DNA from: Sphagnum compactum
Taxonomy: Eukaryota > Bryophyta > Sphagnopsida > Sphagnales
Direction of reading: 5' to 3'
Assembly: GCA_965153455.1 (NCBI GenBank)
Contig: OZ234493.1
Coordinates: forward strand, 5,456,001 to 5,520,000
Length of the DNA: 64,000 nt
A program made the position numbers and the translations under genes. Under the pieces are notes generated by a model. That model did not search any database, was not told where the DNA came from, and was given only the letters and a program-made list of their open reading frames with translations. Of this stretch, positions 10,324 through 22,640 are shown in pieces. The stretch's first letter is position 1; every line of letters starts with the position of its first letter.

Positions 10324-12887
10324 ATGAAATGGGGGCAGTCTAAGAAGGCAGGAACTGTTGTGAGATCAAAACAGCAGCTGGATCATCATCAACAAGAGCA
10401 AGAGGCTGAAGCTAAGGCTGCTATAGTAACAACAACATGTAGTAGTAAAACATCATGGCACAAGGCAGCTACGCTCAGAATACAGAGCACCATGTTACCC
10501 TTTCTTCTACTTGTTTCGATGATGGTTATTCCAGTACCATCCTTTGCAGGTACACACACTCTCCTCCCTCCCTTTGCCCCACCAACTTTTCCTTTTGTGT
10601 ATAAGACATATGTACATGTATGTATGTGCGCAAGTGACTCTCTTTTGTGTATGTATGTACACAAGTCTTTTTTGTATGTGGGTGTGTGTGTATGCACAAG
10701 TCTTTTGTGTATGTGTGTGTTTTAGTGTTTCTTTTGCTCTTTTTTTTCTGCACAAAATTTTGCATCTCAGTGACAAAAAAATTGCCATTGCCACTCATAC
10801 AACGGATTCTTTTGGAAAAAATTGACCAAAGTCACCAGAGTTGGTGGATGTTGTTTCTGAAATTGCCAGATTTAGATAATCGGTTGGAGCATGTCACCAA
10901 AATATAGCAAGATTCCTAATGCTTCTACTTCCCTCTCTGGCCTGTAGCCAAATTTGGCTAAGTCCTCTTGTGGATGATTGCCAGACTACCTACCTCATAA
11001 AATTGATAAAAAAAAACCTGGTGTCTGTATGTGCACAAATCTCTTATGTATGTGTAAGTGTGAATGTGTATTGTGCGAGTTTTTTGTGTGTGTGTGTGTT
11101 TGTGAGTGCACGTGTGTGTGTTCTAGTCTTTTGTGTATATATGTGTGTGCATATGTGCAAGTGCATCTCTAGAGGCGTTCCAACATTTGGGAAGATAGAT
11201 CCCTCAACCGCATTTCACACATGTAGTTTTGGCAACTTTGTTGTGTCTTTCTTTTTCTTCTTCTTCTTCCACTTAGATCTGCTTTCAGGTCTGAATGTGA
11301 TTATGGGAGCTTGGGATTTGAAAGAAGGTGTGTCAGATTTACGAGAGACAGATTTCACATGTGAATGTTCTAAATAGAGGTGTTTTTTTTATACACAATG
11401 AGTGCAATTTTTCATTCTGACTGTGACATTGTGTCTCACTACTACTGCTGAGCTAATTAGCATTTTCTCTCAGCTGATTTTTTGTCTAATGTAAAGGACC
11501 ATACCTGCCGATTCGGCAGGTTTGTGGGCAGTCTTTTAAATGGTGGATTTGGTTGCCATGGCCTTGAATTTCCTACCTACCTTTGTAGTTTACAACCTAC
11601 CTAAGGAAGACAAAAATGATTCTGGGTGGGTATGTAATTTAGCTTCTGAGGTGGGTTGGCTTGATCAAGAGCTAGCTAGCAATTTTTGTTGACTGATCGC
11701 AAAAAAATTGGTGGGGGGTTGATGATGGGTATAAAACAGAGGCACCAATTATGGGTGTAAATTATGGGCAAGTTGGCGACAATCTTCCTTCAGATGCTGA
11801 TGCTGTGACACTGATAAAAAACCTTGGTGCGGGACAGGTGAAAATCTATGATACAGATCCAGGGACCTTGAATGCCCTTGCAAATTCGGGACTGGACGTA
11901 GTGATTGGCATGGACAATACTGAAATCCCATCTCTAGGTGCAAGCGCAGCAGCAGCTGATGAGTGGATCGTGGCAAATGTCTTGGCATATGTCCCTGCAA
12001 CAAGCATTACTGTCATCCTGGTTGGAAATGAGCTATTTTCATCCAACTTTGACATCTGGCCCCAACTCATCCCTGCAATCCAGAACCTTCAGACAAGCCT
12101 CACAAACCATGGGCTAACATCCATCACACTCTCCACTGCTTGTGAGCTCAGCATTCTCAGCAACTCATACCCCCCATCAGCTGGTGTTTTCAATGAGAGT
12201 GCAATCTCTGTGCTCATACCTCTTTTACAACACCTTGAGGACACAAATTCGTACCTGTACATAAATGCATATCCGTATTTTGCTTGGGTTTCTGACCCAT
12301 CCGGTATTCCATTAGATTATGCCATCTTTTCTTCACCAGCAGCTATGCTGTCTGATGGTCAATACAGCTATACCAATTTACTTGAAGCACAGATTGACGC
12401 TGTTTACTACGCCATGGAGGCGATTAGTTTCACTGATGTCAGGTTAGCCATCAGTGAGTCTGGGTGGCCTACAGCAGGTGGGGTTGGTGCTGATCTTACC
12501 AATGCTGAAGCTTACAACAACAACCTAGTCAAATACATCCTCAGTGGCGTGGGTACACCTAAAATGCCTCACGTGTTTGTTCCAACTTACGTCTTTGCAC
12601 TCTTCAATGAGGATTTAAAACCGGGTCCAGCAACTGAGCGCAATTGGGGCTTGTTGTATCCAAATGGATCTGCTGCTTACACCATTAATTTAGCAGATCC
12701 TTATACTAGTAGCAGCTCATCGTCAGGATCAAGTCCCACTTTTCAGTCACCATCTTCAGATAGCACTACTGGATCGTATATCTCTAGTACTCCCGATCTT
12801 CTTCGCTGTGGGTATACGGCGATTGTACTTACGTTTTCTTCTGTATCATTTCTAGGCATATTGTTCAACCTGATTTGGATTATTTAA
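10324..12887 (+). CDS. GPI-anchored-type glucan endo-1,3-beta-glucosidase (GH17), two exons
   Basis: Exons 10324-10549 and 11740-12887 join in frame (GCA G|AG GCA) to give 457 aa. The intron starts gtacac and ends aaacag. The protein hydrolyses internal beta-1,3-glucan (callose) in the wall or at plasmodesmata. Seen: a hydrophobic segment from Met57 ending near Ala75 (signal peptide), the start motif GVNYGQVGDNLPS at 81, the acid/base glutamate in VGNE (Glu173), the nucleophile in SESGWPTAGG (Glu315), a Ser-rich linker at about 397-429 and a hydrophobic C-terminal tail ending LIWII, as in a GPI signal. There is no X8/CBM43 module. The length and the GPI layout fit plasma-membrane-bound family members. 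Start: Met1 gives a 56-residue Gln/Glu-rich extension before the signal peptide. The in-frame ATG at 10492 gives a conventional precursor of 401 aa and may be the true start. Confidence 0.9.
10600..11165 (+). repeat. TG/TATG-rich minisatellite in the GH17 intron, split by repeat P
   Basis: Units on the theme 'cacaagtcttttgtgtatgt' occur at 10600-10725 and again at 11022-11165. The two blocks look alike and are separated by repeat P copy 1, as if that element had inserted into one array. Confidence 0.7.
10850..11020 (+). repeat. Repeat P, copy 1 (in the GH17 intron)
   Basis: Contains the perfect 16-bp palindrome TAGCCAAATTTGGCTA at 10945-10960, then 'tggatgattgcca' and an A-run ending aaaaacctg at 11020. 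The same order is seen at 31415-31486, 50413-50475 and, inverted, at 43746-43817. The left limit is uncertain; it may reach about 10770. Confidence 0.7.
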
Positions 12888-13740
12888 CACAAGTTTTGCA
12901 ACATTCTTTTTCTTTTCTTTTCTTTTTTTTTTGGTTTGGGTGGTGTCAAAAAATCTTTTGGATTGTGAAGATGAGTCAAAAATTCTTTGGATTGAGAATA
13001 TGAGTTGTATTAGTAGCTAGTAAGAGCAATGATTTTTCTTTCTTCTTTCCTCCAAACTGGATTGAATTCGAGCATTCTTATAACAGAGTTTTAAAGCTGC
13101 CTGCACAGAGCTGCCGATCATCATTCGGTGACACTTTTGCATGTGTAAATTATACAACACCCATTTCCAAACTCTTGAATTGCAGCGGAAAATCCAGACA
13201 GTGGATTTTCTGTTCTGTTTCTTCTCAAGAGAGAATCAAATTAGGTTATATATTTAGTGAGTGGTGGGTTTGAGTGAAGGATGCATAGAGGGTTTTGGAT
13301 CATAATCCCAGCTCATAAACCCAGCCTTGCTCAATGAAACAAGCTATGCTCCCAAATGAAGAGGATATTTGACCTTCAGCACCTGGTCCACTTCTGTAAG
13401 GTCCTTAAGGACCTTCTTCACATGCCCCTTCAGAAATGTTCTGAGTTGTAGCTGTAAGTATGGAATTGATGCAAGTCCCTTGTTTCAGAGAACTTTGCAA
13501 AAGACCAAGTTTTCTTGTTTTTCCTTTGTATTTTTCAATGGGTGAGGAGGGACTTGTTAGGAGTACAGACTCTCTCTTTGCATTGCTTTGTGAAGGAGGA
13601 TCCAGGCTAACCTCCTGAATTTCAAGATTTGCAATTTTGCCAACATTTTACAACCATTCCTAGGGGACATAGAAACCAATCATTTAGCCATGGTAGGATA
13701 CAAGTGACCTGAAACAGATCCAAAAGCCTTAACCCAGAGT
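12888..13740. other. 3' flank of GH17, nothing else recognised
   Basis: T-rich tracts directly follow the stop codon. No AATAAA sits close to the stop codon, and no other gene is seen. Confidence 0.4.
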
Positions 13741-13905
13741 TAAGGTGCATTCACACCTAATGTTAAGTCCGTGTTAAGTGAAAATCTAGGTGGCATCTTA
13801 GGTGGCACCCAATGTTAAATGGGTGATTATTTAATATTAAGTGAATGTTAAGTTAACATAAAATCCTTTTGGTAAATAGGTTTAGATTCTAAATGACCTT
13901 GGAGC
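13741..13905 (-). mobile_element. Truncated Tourist-like MITE
   Basis: Begins TAA + GGTGCATTCACACC and shares a long internal block (aatgggtgattatttaatat) with the complete MITE at 43554-43714, in the opposite orientation. The far terminal inverted repeat is missing, and a 50-bp insertion or duplication follows the first repeat. Confidence 0.65.
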
Positions 13906-13961
13906 ATTCCTGAACTAAGCACCCCTCAGCTCTGCCTCGGTTTTTTCATAGATTACCTATG

Positions 13962-14000
13962 TTTTAGGGTTTAGGTTTTTAGGGTTTAGGGTTGAGGGTT
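13962..14000 (+). repeat. Telomere-like TTTAGGG motifs
   Basis: Four degenerate TTTAGGG units in about 40 bp, next to the truncated MITE. Confidence 0.6.
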
Positions 14001-17000
14001 TTCATCATGTTACCTATGTTTTATCCTATGCTACCTATGGTTTTCAACATTCTAAGGGTTCAACATAGCTTGGTCATTTTATTTTTGTGCTGAAGAGTGC
14101 CTCTGGTCTTTTGATGGGTTTGATTTATTTTGAACTTGTCTTTTGATGGGCTAAAATAATAATAAATTAATCTAGGTAAAAAAATGGAAAATCCAATAAT
14201 TTTGAACCTAGGAAAATGGAGAATGGACTTGAAGACTTTATCAAACAAAACTAAGCACATCTTGCAAAGGGCAATATGTTCTTGCAATATTCAGTGTCAC
14301 CAAGGTCTCTTTTCATCATCTCTTTTCGCTTGAATTATACAACATTTATTAGAATGTCAAATGCATAATCAATATTGAAAAACTAATGATGAAATAAGAA
14401 ATGAACAATTGAGTTGATTGTTTTATAAAGATAGAGAACAATCATTCCACATGGAAAAGAAGTCAATCCACGCTAGGATTCATTTACCTCACATAATCTT
14501 CCACTCTTGAGAAATAGCTAGTCAATCAATATCCATCACGTTGAACTTGCACAATGATATAACACATCAAAGCATTCAACTTAAGTTCAACCTAAGTTGA
14601 GCGAGGAAGGTGCTTCACTTCATTTTGCTTAGAGAATACTTTCACTCGTACTAAGTTTGTTTCACAAAATTAGCTTCTACCATGATTTATTAGGTTGCGC
14701 CAATTGGTTAGCCATTCAAGAATCAATCACTTAGCCCATGCTTCTTATGTTTGTAATCACAACAAATTCAAACATTTTTGCTTTGCATAATCATGATAAT
14801 CAACAATCCAACCACAGATCAATGTTTTCAATTTTTAAAAAATTGTTAGCAAGATAATGCTCAAGGGATTGAAAATATTGTTGTTTTAAAAAATTGTTGA
14901 ATCCTTGAATTTTTCATGAATACATTAAAAAAAAAAAGAAAAACACCACTTTTAAACCAAACCCTATCATCATATTGCCTACTTGTTGATCATTTTGTTG
15001 AATTATAGCTTAGACAAAACATTTATGAACATTTTGATTGATGCATCCTTAGGTTTGTTGATTGGTATCAAGGTAAAATTTTTGAAAATTTGCCCCAAAA
15101 ACTTCTTCAATATGAAATGTTGGCACATCTTTATTAGTCAAACTCAAAACATCAATGCCTCCTATTGTTAAACCCATATTCTCAACATATCAAGCTACAT
15201 CACAAGCCATGGACTTTACCTCCCTTGAAAAGCTTTTCGATGAGCTACACAATAAGTCTATAAAATAAATTGAACAAGAAAAGCACAACAACATTTCCCT
15301 TTCACCAAGCTTTTCGATGAAGGTATGCAAGGTACACAACAAATTTGCAAAGAAACTAAAACAAAAAAAACATAAAATCTAAATGCCTAAGATTGAGGGT
15401 TGGTCACTAAACTTTCCAAATCTTGGAGGTTGTTGAAGTTTTAGGTATGCAGCTCCAAGTTCAATCATGAAGAGTGAAGTGGGAAAAAGCTAGATGTGCA
15501 CGAAGTGCAAACGAAATTTAAGAGAATGGGGAAAGAGATGCGAGATGCGATTGAAAATCCCTCCCAAAAAAAAGGACTTGCAAGACCTAGGGTTTGACTT
15601 TGACTAGGTGAAAAAGTTAGCAAGACTGTAATTTGTAAGTCCTGAAAGTGGTTCTTGATGGGTATACCTAATCTTGAATATGGCCGTTGCAAGTATTGCA
15701 TTCAAGAAAAAAAAAATTCAACATTACAAAATGAGAATCCTAAAATCAAATTCTTGATTTTGACCAAGTTATGAAAACTCTCACATACAAATTTTGATTG
15801 ATAAGTTTTTAAAAACAAAGATCCTTTGAAAAACCCTTTCCAATGCCATATCACATATTCAATTCAAAGGTCATTTGACCCTTGTTCCCTAGGTTTGCAT
15901 ATAAGATAGGAAACAATTTGAGAGTCCCTTTGTATGTAAACTTGAAAATCCAATCATGAAATAATTTAGCCAAAATCCTTTGATACAATGAAAAACTTTC
16001 GTACACCTATTCCTTGAGAGATAAAATCTTATGTCAACATATAGGTGTAAGATCCTTTTTACTTTAAAAAAGTATTGGTAAAAAGTAAGAATTTTCACTA
16101 TGGGGGTTTACCCCAAGTGAATTTGTTATGAGGGGTAGATTCATTACGCAATGAATTGTTTAATATTCATTTATGTGAAAATAAGATGAATGCACTTTTG
16201 CAAGCAATTTTTGTGTTTGGTGTAAAAACTAAAGAAAACTGAAAGCATTGAAAATTTTAGATAATTTTCTTAATTGATTTTTTTGGGTGAAAGTTTTTGA
16301 CTTGGTGAGAATAAATTTGAAAATTTTCATATTTTGATTGTAAATTTGAGAAACAATGCTAAAAATTCTAGAAAAATCACCAAGCTTTTGAGACCACAAA
16401 ATTGGAAAGAAAACACTAACTTTCGGTTTTCCCACAACCTTATTTTGGGCTAGTATAGTTTTCATACTTTGCCCTATAAAATAAAATGGGCTTGCAATTT
16501 GTAATATAATATAATATAAGCCAAATAACTCATGGTGGTTTCTTTGATTAATTTGTTGTTTTTGTACATGAAAATTCACATATTTTCACCAACAAAATTG
16601 CCACCATGCTCCTAAAGAACAATAGCCAACACCCATTTTGGGTAGTTAAAGAAAATTTGCCCAATGCACATTGAAATTGGTGGTTGCCAAACTCATTGTT
16701 GGAACAAAATTGAAAGTTTTTTCCAACTTCATGCAAAATATTATTGTACTAAATTTTTTTTTGGTAGATGGACATATGAATATTTCATCTAATCATTGAA
16801 AATTAAAATGCAAATTATGTTTTTGATTTGCCCAATGCATCTATCAATTTTTTTTAGGTGCCTTGAAATAATCTAGTTCATTTTCGGTATTACATGGTGA
16901 CAAGTGTCACAACATAATTCTTTGTGAATTTTGTTCTTAAACAGTTTAGTTTTTGTTTGCACAAGTATTTCACCCCTTGCACATGACCACAAACTTGGTA

Positions 17001-18172
17001 CCATGCATGCAACACCTCATAATATATTTGCATGGGTGTAATCATAGTCAAAGGAACCATTTTTTTCCCCAAAACACTCATGTGGCCTCCACATACTTGA
17101 TATTTTTCCCCAAATTTTGATGGAAACATATTACATAATGTGTTTATCATCCATTTGATAAAAAAAAATAAAAATTTATAATGCCTTTCATTGTGAATCT
17201 CTCCTATAGCCGGCAAAAGCATGGTAAAATAAACAATTATTGATGCTTGTCACAAAAAATGACAAGTAGCCATAAGTAGGGTTTGATGTATTGAAAGTAG
17301 AAAAATTATTTTATTCATTGATTAGTGTAATGAAAATCTTTTACTTTATTATAATAAATTCAAGAACCACAATTTTGATATACATCTAAGTAGATTAAAA
17401 AAAATGAATATATTTGCATAGATGTTTGGGTTTTACGAAATTGGTTGCAAGTAGATCAAAGTAGATGAAATATTTATTTTTCTTTACTTTCAAGTTAATA
17501 AATATTTAAAATATACTTATGTGCTTTCAAATTGTACATAATGTAGTTGTCATATATTGAACTTTTTATGTAAAAATTATTTTGAACACCATATTGATGA
17601 ATTAGTTTGAAAACTACTTTTATTATCCAAAAGTTATTGAAAATTTGTCTTAAACTTACCACAAACCCCAATGGAAACCTTAATGGTTTTATATTTCTAC
17701 TTTTAAAAATTTTATATTATATTTTTTATGTGTATGTCAAAAATTGCTTCAATTATAAATTGGATTTTAAGTAGCTATGCCCTTACATATCCTAGGCCCC
17801 TTATTTCTAGTGAGTGCTCCCACTAGGGCCCTACCTTACATGAAATCCTCTAACAATAGCATCTAGCTTAGTAGTTTTTATCATGGATGAACACATTGGA
17901 TGAAAAACTACAAACAATACTTTGTTGCAAAAGACAACATGGATGAGCACTATCACAAAATTGTCACATGCAAAGGAACCCACACCTCTTTGCATTGGGC
18001 CTTGAGCTTTGTCCTTGCAAGGGTTAATTTAGTATGGAAATGTGACTATTATTTATAGAACAAATATCACATTATTTTTATCACAATGTCCATGACAACA
18101 CTTTGGGTTAATTTACCAAGTTGTTGTGTTGTAATGAAGAACAACATTAGCTTTGGAATTTGGTGACAATTT
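14001..18172. other. Intergenic, nothing recognised
   Basis: Very AT-rich, with short ORFs only. No domain, RNA or complete element was recognised. At 18173 an ATG opens a 42-codon ORF starting MAPKKLPIKGKD; it could be a first exon of the downstream gene, but no donor in the right phase was found. Confidence 0.4.
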
Positions 18173-18657
18173 ATGGCACCCAAGAAACTTCCAATCAAGG
18201 GAAAAGATGTTGCTAACAAGCCAATAGGCAATAACTTTTATCTCCCACTCATGTTGACATTTGGCAAATACAAAAGAATTTGCAATAATAAAGCATACTA
18301 GACAATGAAAGATATACTTGAAACAATTGCTATTTCAACATAATAGGTTTTAAGGAGTTTCTCATATTGAATTATGCTTTTAAGTTTTAGTAGAGTATGG
18401 TGAGTGTTTTGGATGTAGCAAAATTATACTAATGTGTTTGAAATTTTCATATTGTCAAATGGATTCCAATGGAAATAAATATGTATTAGTTATAGAGGTG
18501 GTCCTCATTATCTTGCAAATTAGAAGATGTTGTTTGAATTTATCTAATGTTTATCCATATAAATTCTTTTTCACAATCAATTCAAATATTTCATGTAATT
18601 ATATAAATGTTTGTAGCCTTACAATGAGATTTCTAAAACATTGTCAAATTTCAACAG

Positions 18658-21527
18658 CACCAACGCCACCCAAAGACCCTTCAATACCACTCACATTTGA
18701 TGAACTATGGTTTGATGGAAGTCTTGATGATTCGGTAATACATTAATTTGTGTTGAGATTAAATTAGCACCTAGCATTCAAAATTCCCCCTCACTATGGA
18801 CAACACCTTTTTATGTTTAAATGTTTTATGTTTAAATTAGCTTCAAGTTTTCAATTGGAACATGTACATGCACATAAGATGAGAAGTGGGTCATCATTTG
18901 ATTGTCCTCTTTTTCTTTTTAATAATCAAATAATCCATTTCTATGGTGAATTGAATAGATTATGCAATATACCATAAGTTAGGGTTAAAGGTAAATTCTA
19001 CAAAGGAATTAATAAATCTTGAAATGTGTAACAATACATTCATTAGAGCTTGGAACCTAGAAATTCTTATTGGTTTTGAAACTTTAAATATGCAACATCT
19101 TATCATGAGTCTTTGGTACAGGTTGATGATGATGCAAAATCAAATATGCAACAATTGAAGGAAAAAATTGAAATAAGAGCTAACGAAATTCGAGCCTACC
19201 TTGTATGAATAAGAATTCTTGTTATTATGTGAAAATGTATGTCAATTAATTGACTTGTGTACAAAAGAAAGTACATGACTTGCACATGTTCAAAAACACA
19301 TCTATGCAATATATAAATGGCAAGTTCACCTTTTCTAAGTATGTCTTTGTCCATCGAAGAAAGAAATATGAGGTTTTAAAATTGATGCACATATTGTAAT
19401 TCATATATGGAAAGGAGAAGCCCATGGATAATGTCCTCACACTTCAAACGTTTTATACAATTAAAGGTAAACATGTTTAAAATATTGAGGATAATCAAAA
19501 TTTCTTTGTTCTATAAGGGTATCATCTATGTGACTTCACTTGATGGAAAGATTAAATTGCCATCAAACCAAAAGGCCTATTTAAATGTGATGTAAAATGT
19601 TGAAATTTGACATTGATGTCAAGTAAATTATTTTTTGCAACAAGAATACAATTTAAAAAAACATAAAGCCCCAAAAATAATCTCACACTTGTTATCTATT
19701 GAATGATGATTATGGATGGCATGATTGCAATAGAGACACTATTGAACAAACTAAATTGAAAAATTGAACATGAATAATATATTGGGAATGCATAAATATT
19801 AATGTTTGAAGTTGTTATGCAGGAAAAACACATAGTACCTTTGTTATTACAAGCCTTACAACATCTAATCGTTGCAAGGTAAATACATTCCCAAAAACAA
19901 ATTTATTAATGGAACTTGACCATTTATAACAAATTGCAATATCATTTAATGTTGATGCAAAATTGGATGTAAATGTTGTGATATCAAATTTTTTATTTCC
20001 TAAATTTTCCATGTAAATCATTACCCAATCCAACTAAATTGTGTAACCAGAATTCAAGAATGTGGCCACTTTTACAAAGAAAGCATTCAAGTTGTAAAAG
20101 TGGCCACATTCTTAAATAAGGATTTTTTGATTACCTGGAATTATGCTATCTAAGCAAAGGTCCTTTGTCATTTGAAGAAACATGATCAACCCAATAATCC
20201 AAATGGTTTTGACCTAATGTTGATTGGTAGAAGGTTATGGGTTCATTAGCAAGCCATGTGTTAAACTCACATGAGCCATGCATCACTGGAAACTATGTGG
20301 GTATTTGAAGCTCAAAACCTTGGGAAAGAGCAAGGAAATAATGTTGCACCATGTTATGGTGAAAAAACAGTGGTGGTTTGAAATTAATAATAACAAATTG
20401 AATGTTTCCTTGTTAAAATGGGAATATCAAATTTTTTTTGGCCATTAAAGTTGGTTAACTAACATTCATTGAAAAGAAGGCAATTAAGAAATATGTATCA
20501 CTAAATTAAGCAACCATGGACATTACTATAAGGCAATTGCCAACACTTATGGGTTGATTGCGACACATGTGTTTCTACCATTGATTGTTCATACAACTAA
20601 TGTTTAGTTGATAAACATAAGTGACATGTTTACCAAGAGCCAATGAAAGGGAAGCAATGATAAAACCCTACCATATAAATTGGCAAAGAAGGAAAATTAT
20701 GTTATTAGAATTCTAGAAACCAAGCATACCTAAGAAGTGAAATGTTCAAATTGTTCATGTCACATGGAAAACAAAACTTGAAGAAAAAATTCTTTTCATA
20801 TAGAAGAAAAAATAAATTTGCTATTGAAATTCAAACTATGCAATTAATTATGTTGTTAAGGAAGGTACTTTGTTTGCTTTGTTTCTCAAATTTAGACCTC
20901 CCAAACCACAGTGCCTTTGGCATGCTTTTGGTAGCATTATAAAGCCCTTGATGAATAAGGGTGCATTAAGCCCATTTCATAATGTTTCAACATGTAGTGG
21001 AAAAGTTATTGAATATTGAACAAATTTTTCATTGAAGATTCAATTCAATTACAAAAAATAGTTTTGGAAAGAAAAATTAGTTAAGTAACTAGTTCACACT
21101 TTGGCCAACAACATAGGCTACATTATTATGTATTATATTGCATTGAGGTCTTATTAGCAAATAACATAAAAGACCCACAATTTTTTTTTTGAAACTGTTG
21201 AAGTGTTATAAAAATGTAGGTTTGAAGATAAAATTTCAAAAAAATGTGAATGGCAGGCCTAAAGACCCAGTGCACTATTTGGCTATGTTTTTTCGTGACA
21301 ATGGGTCTACCATTGAAGATGAGATTAATCGATGTGAGATAATTGATAAGCAAAGAAAGATTGCTCGAGTTGCTGAGAAAAGACGATTGGAAGCTGAAGC
21401 CAGGGCAATACTTGAAGATGAAGAAAAGGTTAAACCAATTGCGTCTGAAGCCACAATGGCACCAACAAGTGAGAAGAAAAAGGATCCTGAACCAAAAACA
21501 CCAAGAAAACCTGAATGGAGAAAATAG
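18658..21527 (+). CDS. Dpy-30-motif protein, 3' four exons (5' end unresolved)
   Basis: Four exons (18658-18734, 19122-19202, 19823-19878, 21257-21527) have AG/GT borders and join in one frame to give about 160 aa up to TAG. The joined middle reads EIRAYL|EKHIVPLLLQALQHLIVA|RPKDPVHYLAMFF: two amphipathic helices around the RP-DP-FLA core typical of the Dpy-30/RIIa-like dimerisation motif. Before it lies an acidic, proline-containing segment (LTFDELWFDGSLDDS). After it comes a Lys/Glu-rich helix with a basic tail ending PEWRK. Dpy-30 domains bind amphipathic anchor helices in cilia (radial spokes, NDK5-type proteins) and in COMPASS methyltransferase complexes. An axonemal role in swimming sperm is my inference. 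The first exon shown needs one more base upstream, so at least one 5' exon is missing. Intron 3 (1.4 kb) holds a perfect hairpin and a repeat A copy. A decayed copy cannot be excluded, but no stop or frameshift is seen. Confidence 0.6.
20056..20113. repeat. Perfect 22-bp inverted repeat (14-nt loop)
   Basis: The arm aagaatgtggccacttttac + aa (20056-20077) is exactly complementary to 20092-20113. It lies in intron 3 of the Dpy-30 gene. A small foldback element or small-RNA hairpin are both possible; the stem is short for a plant microRNA precursor. Confidence 0.85.
20870..21130 (+). repeat. Dispersed repeat 'A', copy inside an intron
   Basis: Shares ordered blocks with 215-415: aaagcccttgatgaat, ttgaatattgaacaaattt, attagttaagtaactagtt. 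It ends about 125 bp before the last Dpy-30 exon. Confidence 0.55.
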
Positions 21528-21669
21528 AACACAAACTTGCAACCCACCTTCATAAGGAATGTTTTATAGAATGTTCATTATCTTAGTTCAAAGTACCCAT
21601 AGTTGTTAAAACCTAATAGTTGCTAGGCCGCGGTGCTTTGCAACTTCAATTTTTTTTGTTGCAATGAGC

Positions 21670-21760
21670 TTCTTTGATTGGTCAATCGTGAAAAAATTCA
21701 CAAACTTTGGAAACTCCCCAATATAAAAGTAGTCACCCCAAAATTAAAAAACGTATAAAA
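21670..21760 (+). repeat. Dispersed repeat 'C', copy 1
   Basis: Starts tgattggtcaatc and runs through aaactttggaaactcccc. Related blocks (tgattggcccatcac ... ctcccccaaaata) occur at 42494-42560 (+) and, inverted, at 32815-32930 and 37610-37715. No coding capacity is seen. Confidence 0.5.
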
Positions 21761-22429
21761 AATCTCAGTATCATTGTACTTATATAGCTTCCCAAAGGAC
21801 AACATTGGGCAAGGGTAAATGCATACTACGATGGACCAAAAAATGCACCAAAAAAGTCCATTTCTACATTTTTTTAGTGTTGTCATCACTTTTTAAATGA
21901 GTTTTCTGATTATAAATTAAGTTTTTGCAAGAATTATGTGTTATAAATTTTTTCTAATACATTATAAAACAAATTCTATGAAAACACTTGAATCAAACTC
22001 AAAAAATACATATTGAAAAATACTTGTGAATTTTGACCTTCCAAAAAAGTACTCAAATGGCCATTTTCATTAACAATGACATCTTTATTAAGAATTTTAG
22101 TCTCCATTTTGATCATACAACTTGTGGCAAAGTACATCAAACAAATAATTTAATGACCCAAAATCTATGAGTCCATTTATAATTATTTAGGGATTAAATA
22201 AGGATTGTGACTGAATTTAAGACATAAGTTTTAAAGTCCCCCCCTAAACCAAAAAATGAACATATGGTTTTTCTTTTTTAATAGGTTATTTTTACGATAA
22301 TATATATTATATATGTAAGTCACTTTTTTCAAATTAAAAGAAAATCTAAACTTAAAAAACATCATGTAGTTAGAAGGTTAGGAATTTTACACTGTGACAA
22401 AAAAAAAAAAAAACCATAATATGCATTTA

Positions 22430-22640
22430 CCCGCAAAACCTATGGGACAAAGTGAAGTGCTATTGGGAACATGTTGGGGAACACATTAGGAACTATGTAT
22501 AGTTGAGAACCCATTGAAAGTTTGATGGGAACACAATGGGTACTTGGTGGGTACAAATTAGGAGCACGAAAACTCCAAAACATCCAACACTAAAGCTTTC
22601 TTCCCCCTCCCCTCCCCCACCCCCCCCCCCCCTTCTTTCC
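22430..22640 (+). repeat. Dispersed repeat 'D' with an adjoining poly-C tract
   Basis: 'gggaacatgttggggaacac' and later 'gatgggaacacaatggg' are matched in reverse complement at 37500-37565. A C-rich tract (22605-22633) corresponds to the G-rich tract at about 37455-37470, so the whole block is one inverted pair about 15 kb apart. Confidence 0.55.

Noticed and set aside
10946-11020. Repeat P as a Helitron (CTRR-like end followed by T in copies 1, 2 and 5)
   Set aside because: No short hairpin just before the end, no consistent TC start, and copies 3 and 4 do not share the CTRR end; left unclassified.
19415-19466. Extra exon of the Dpy-30 gene (EKPMDNVLTLQTFYTIK)
   Set aside because: It would shift the frame of the next exon and destroy the Dpy-30 motif; joining 19202 directly to 19823 gives a clean domain.
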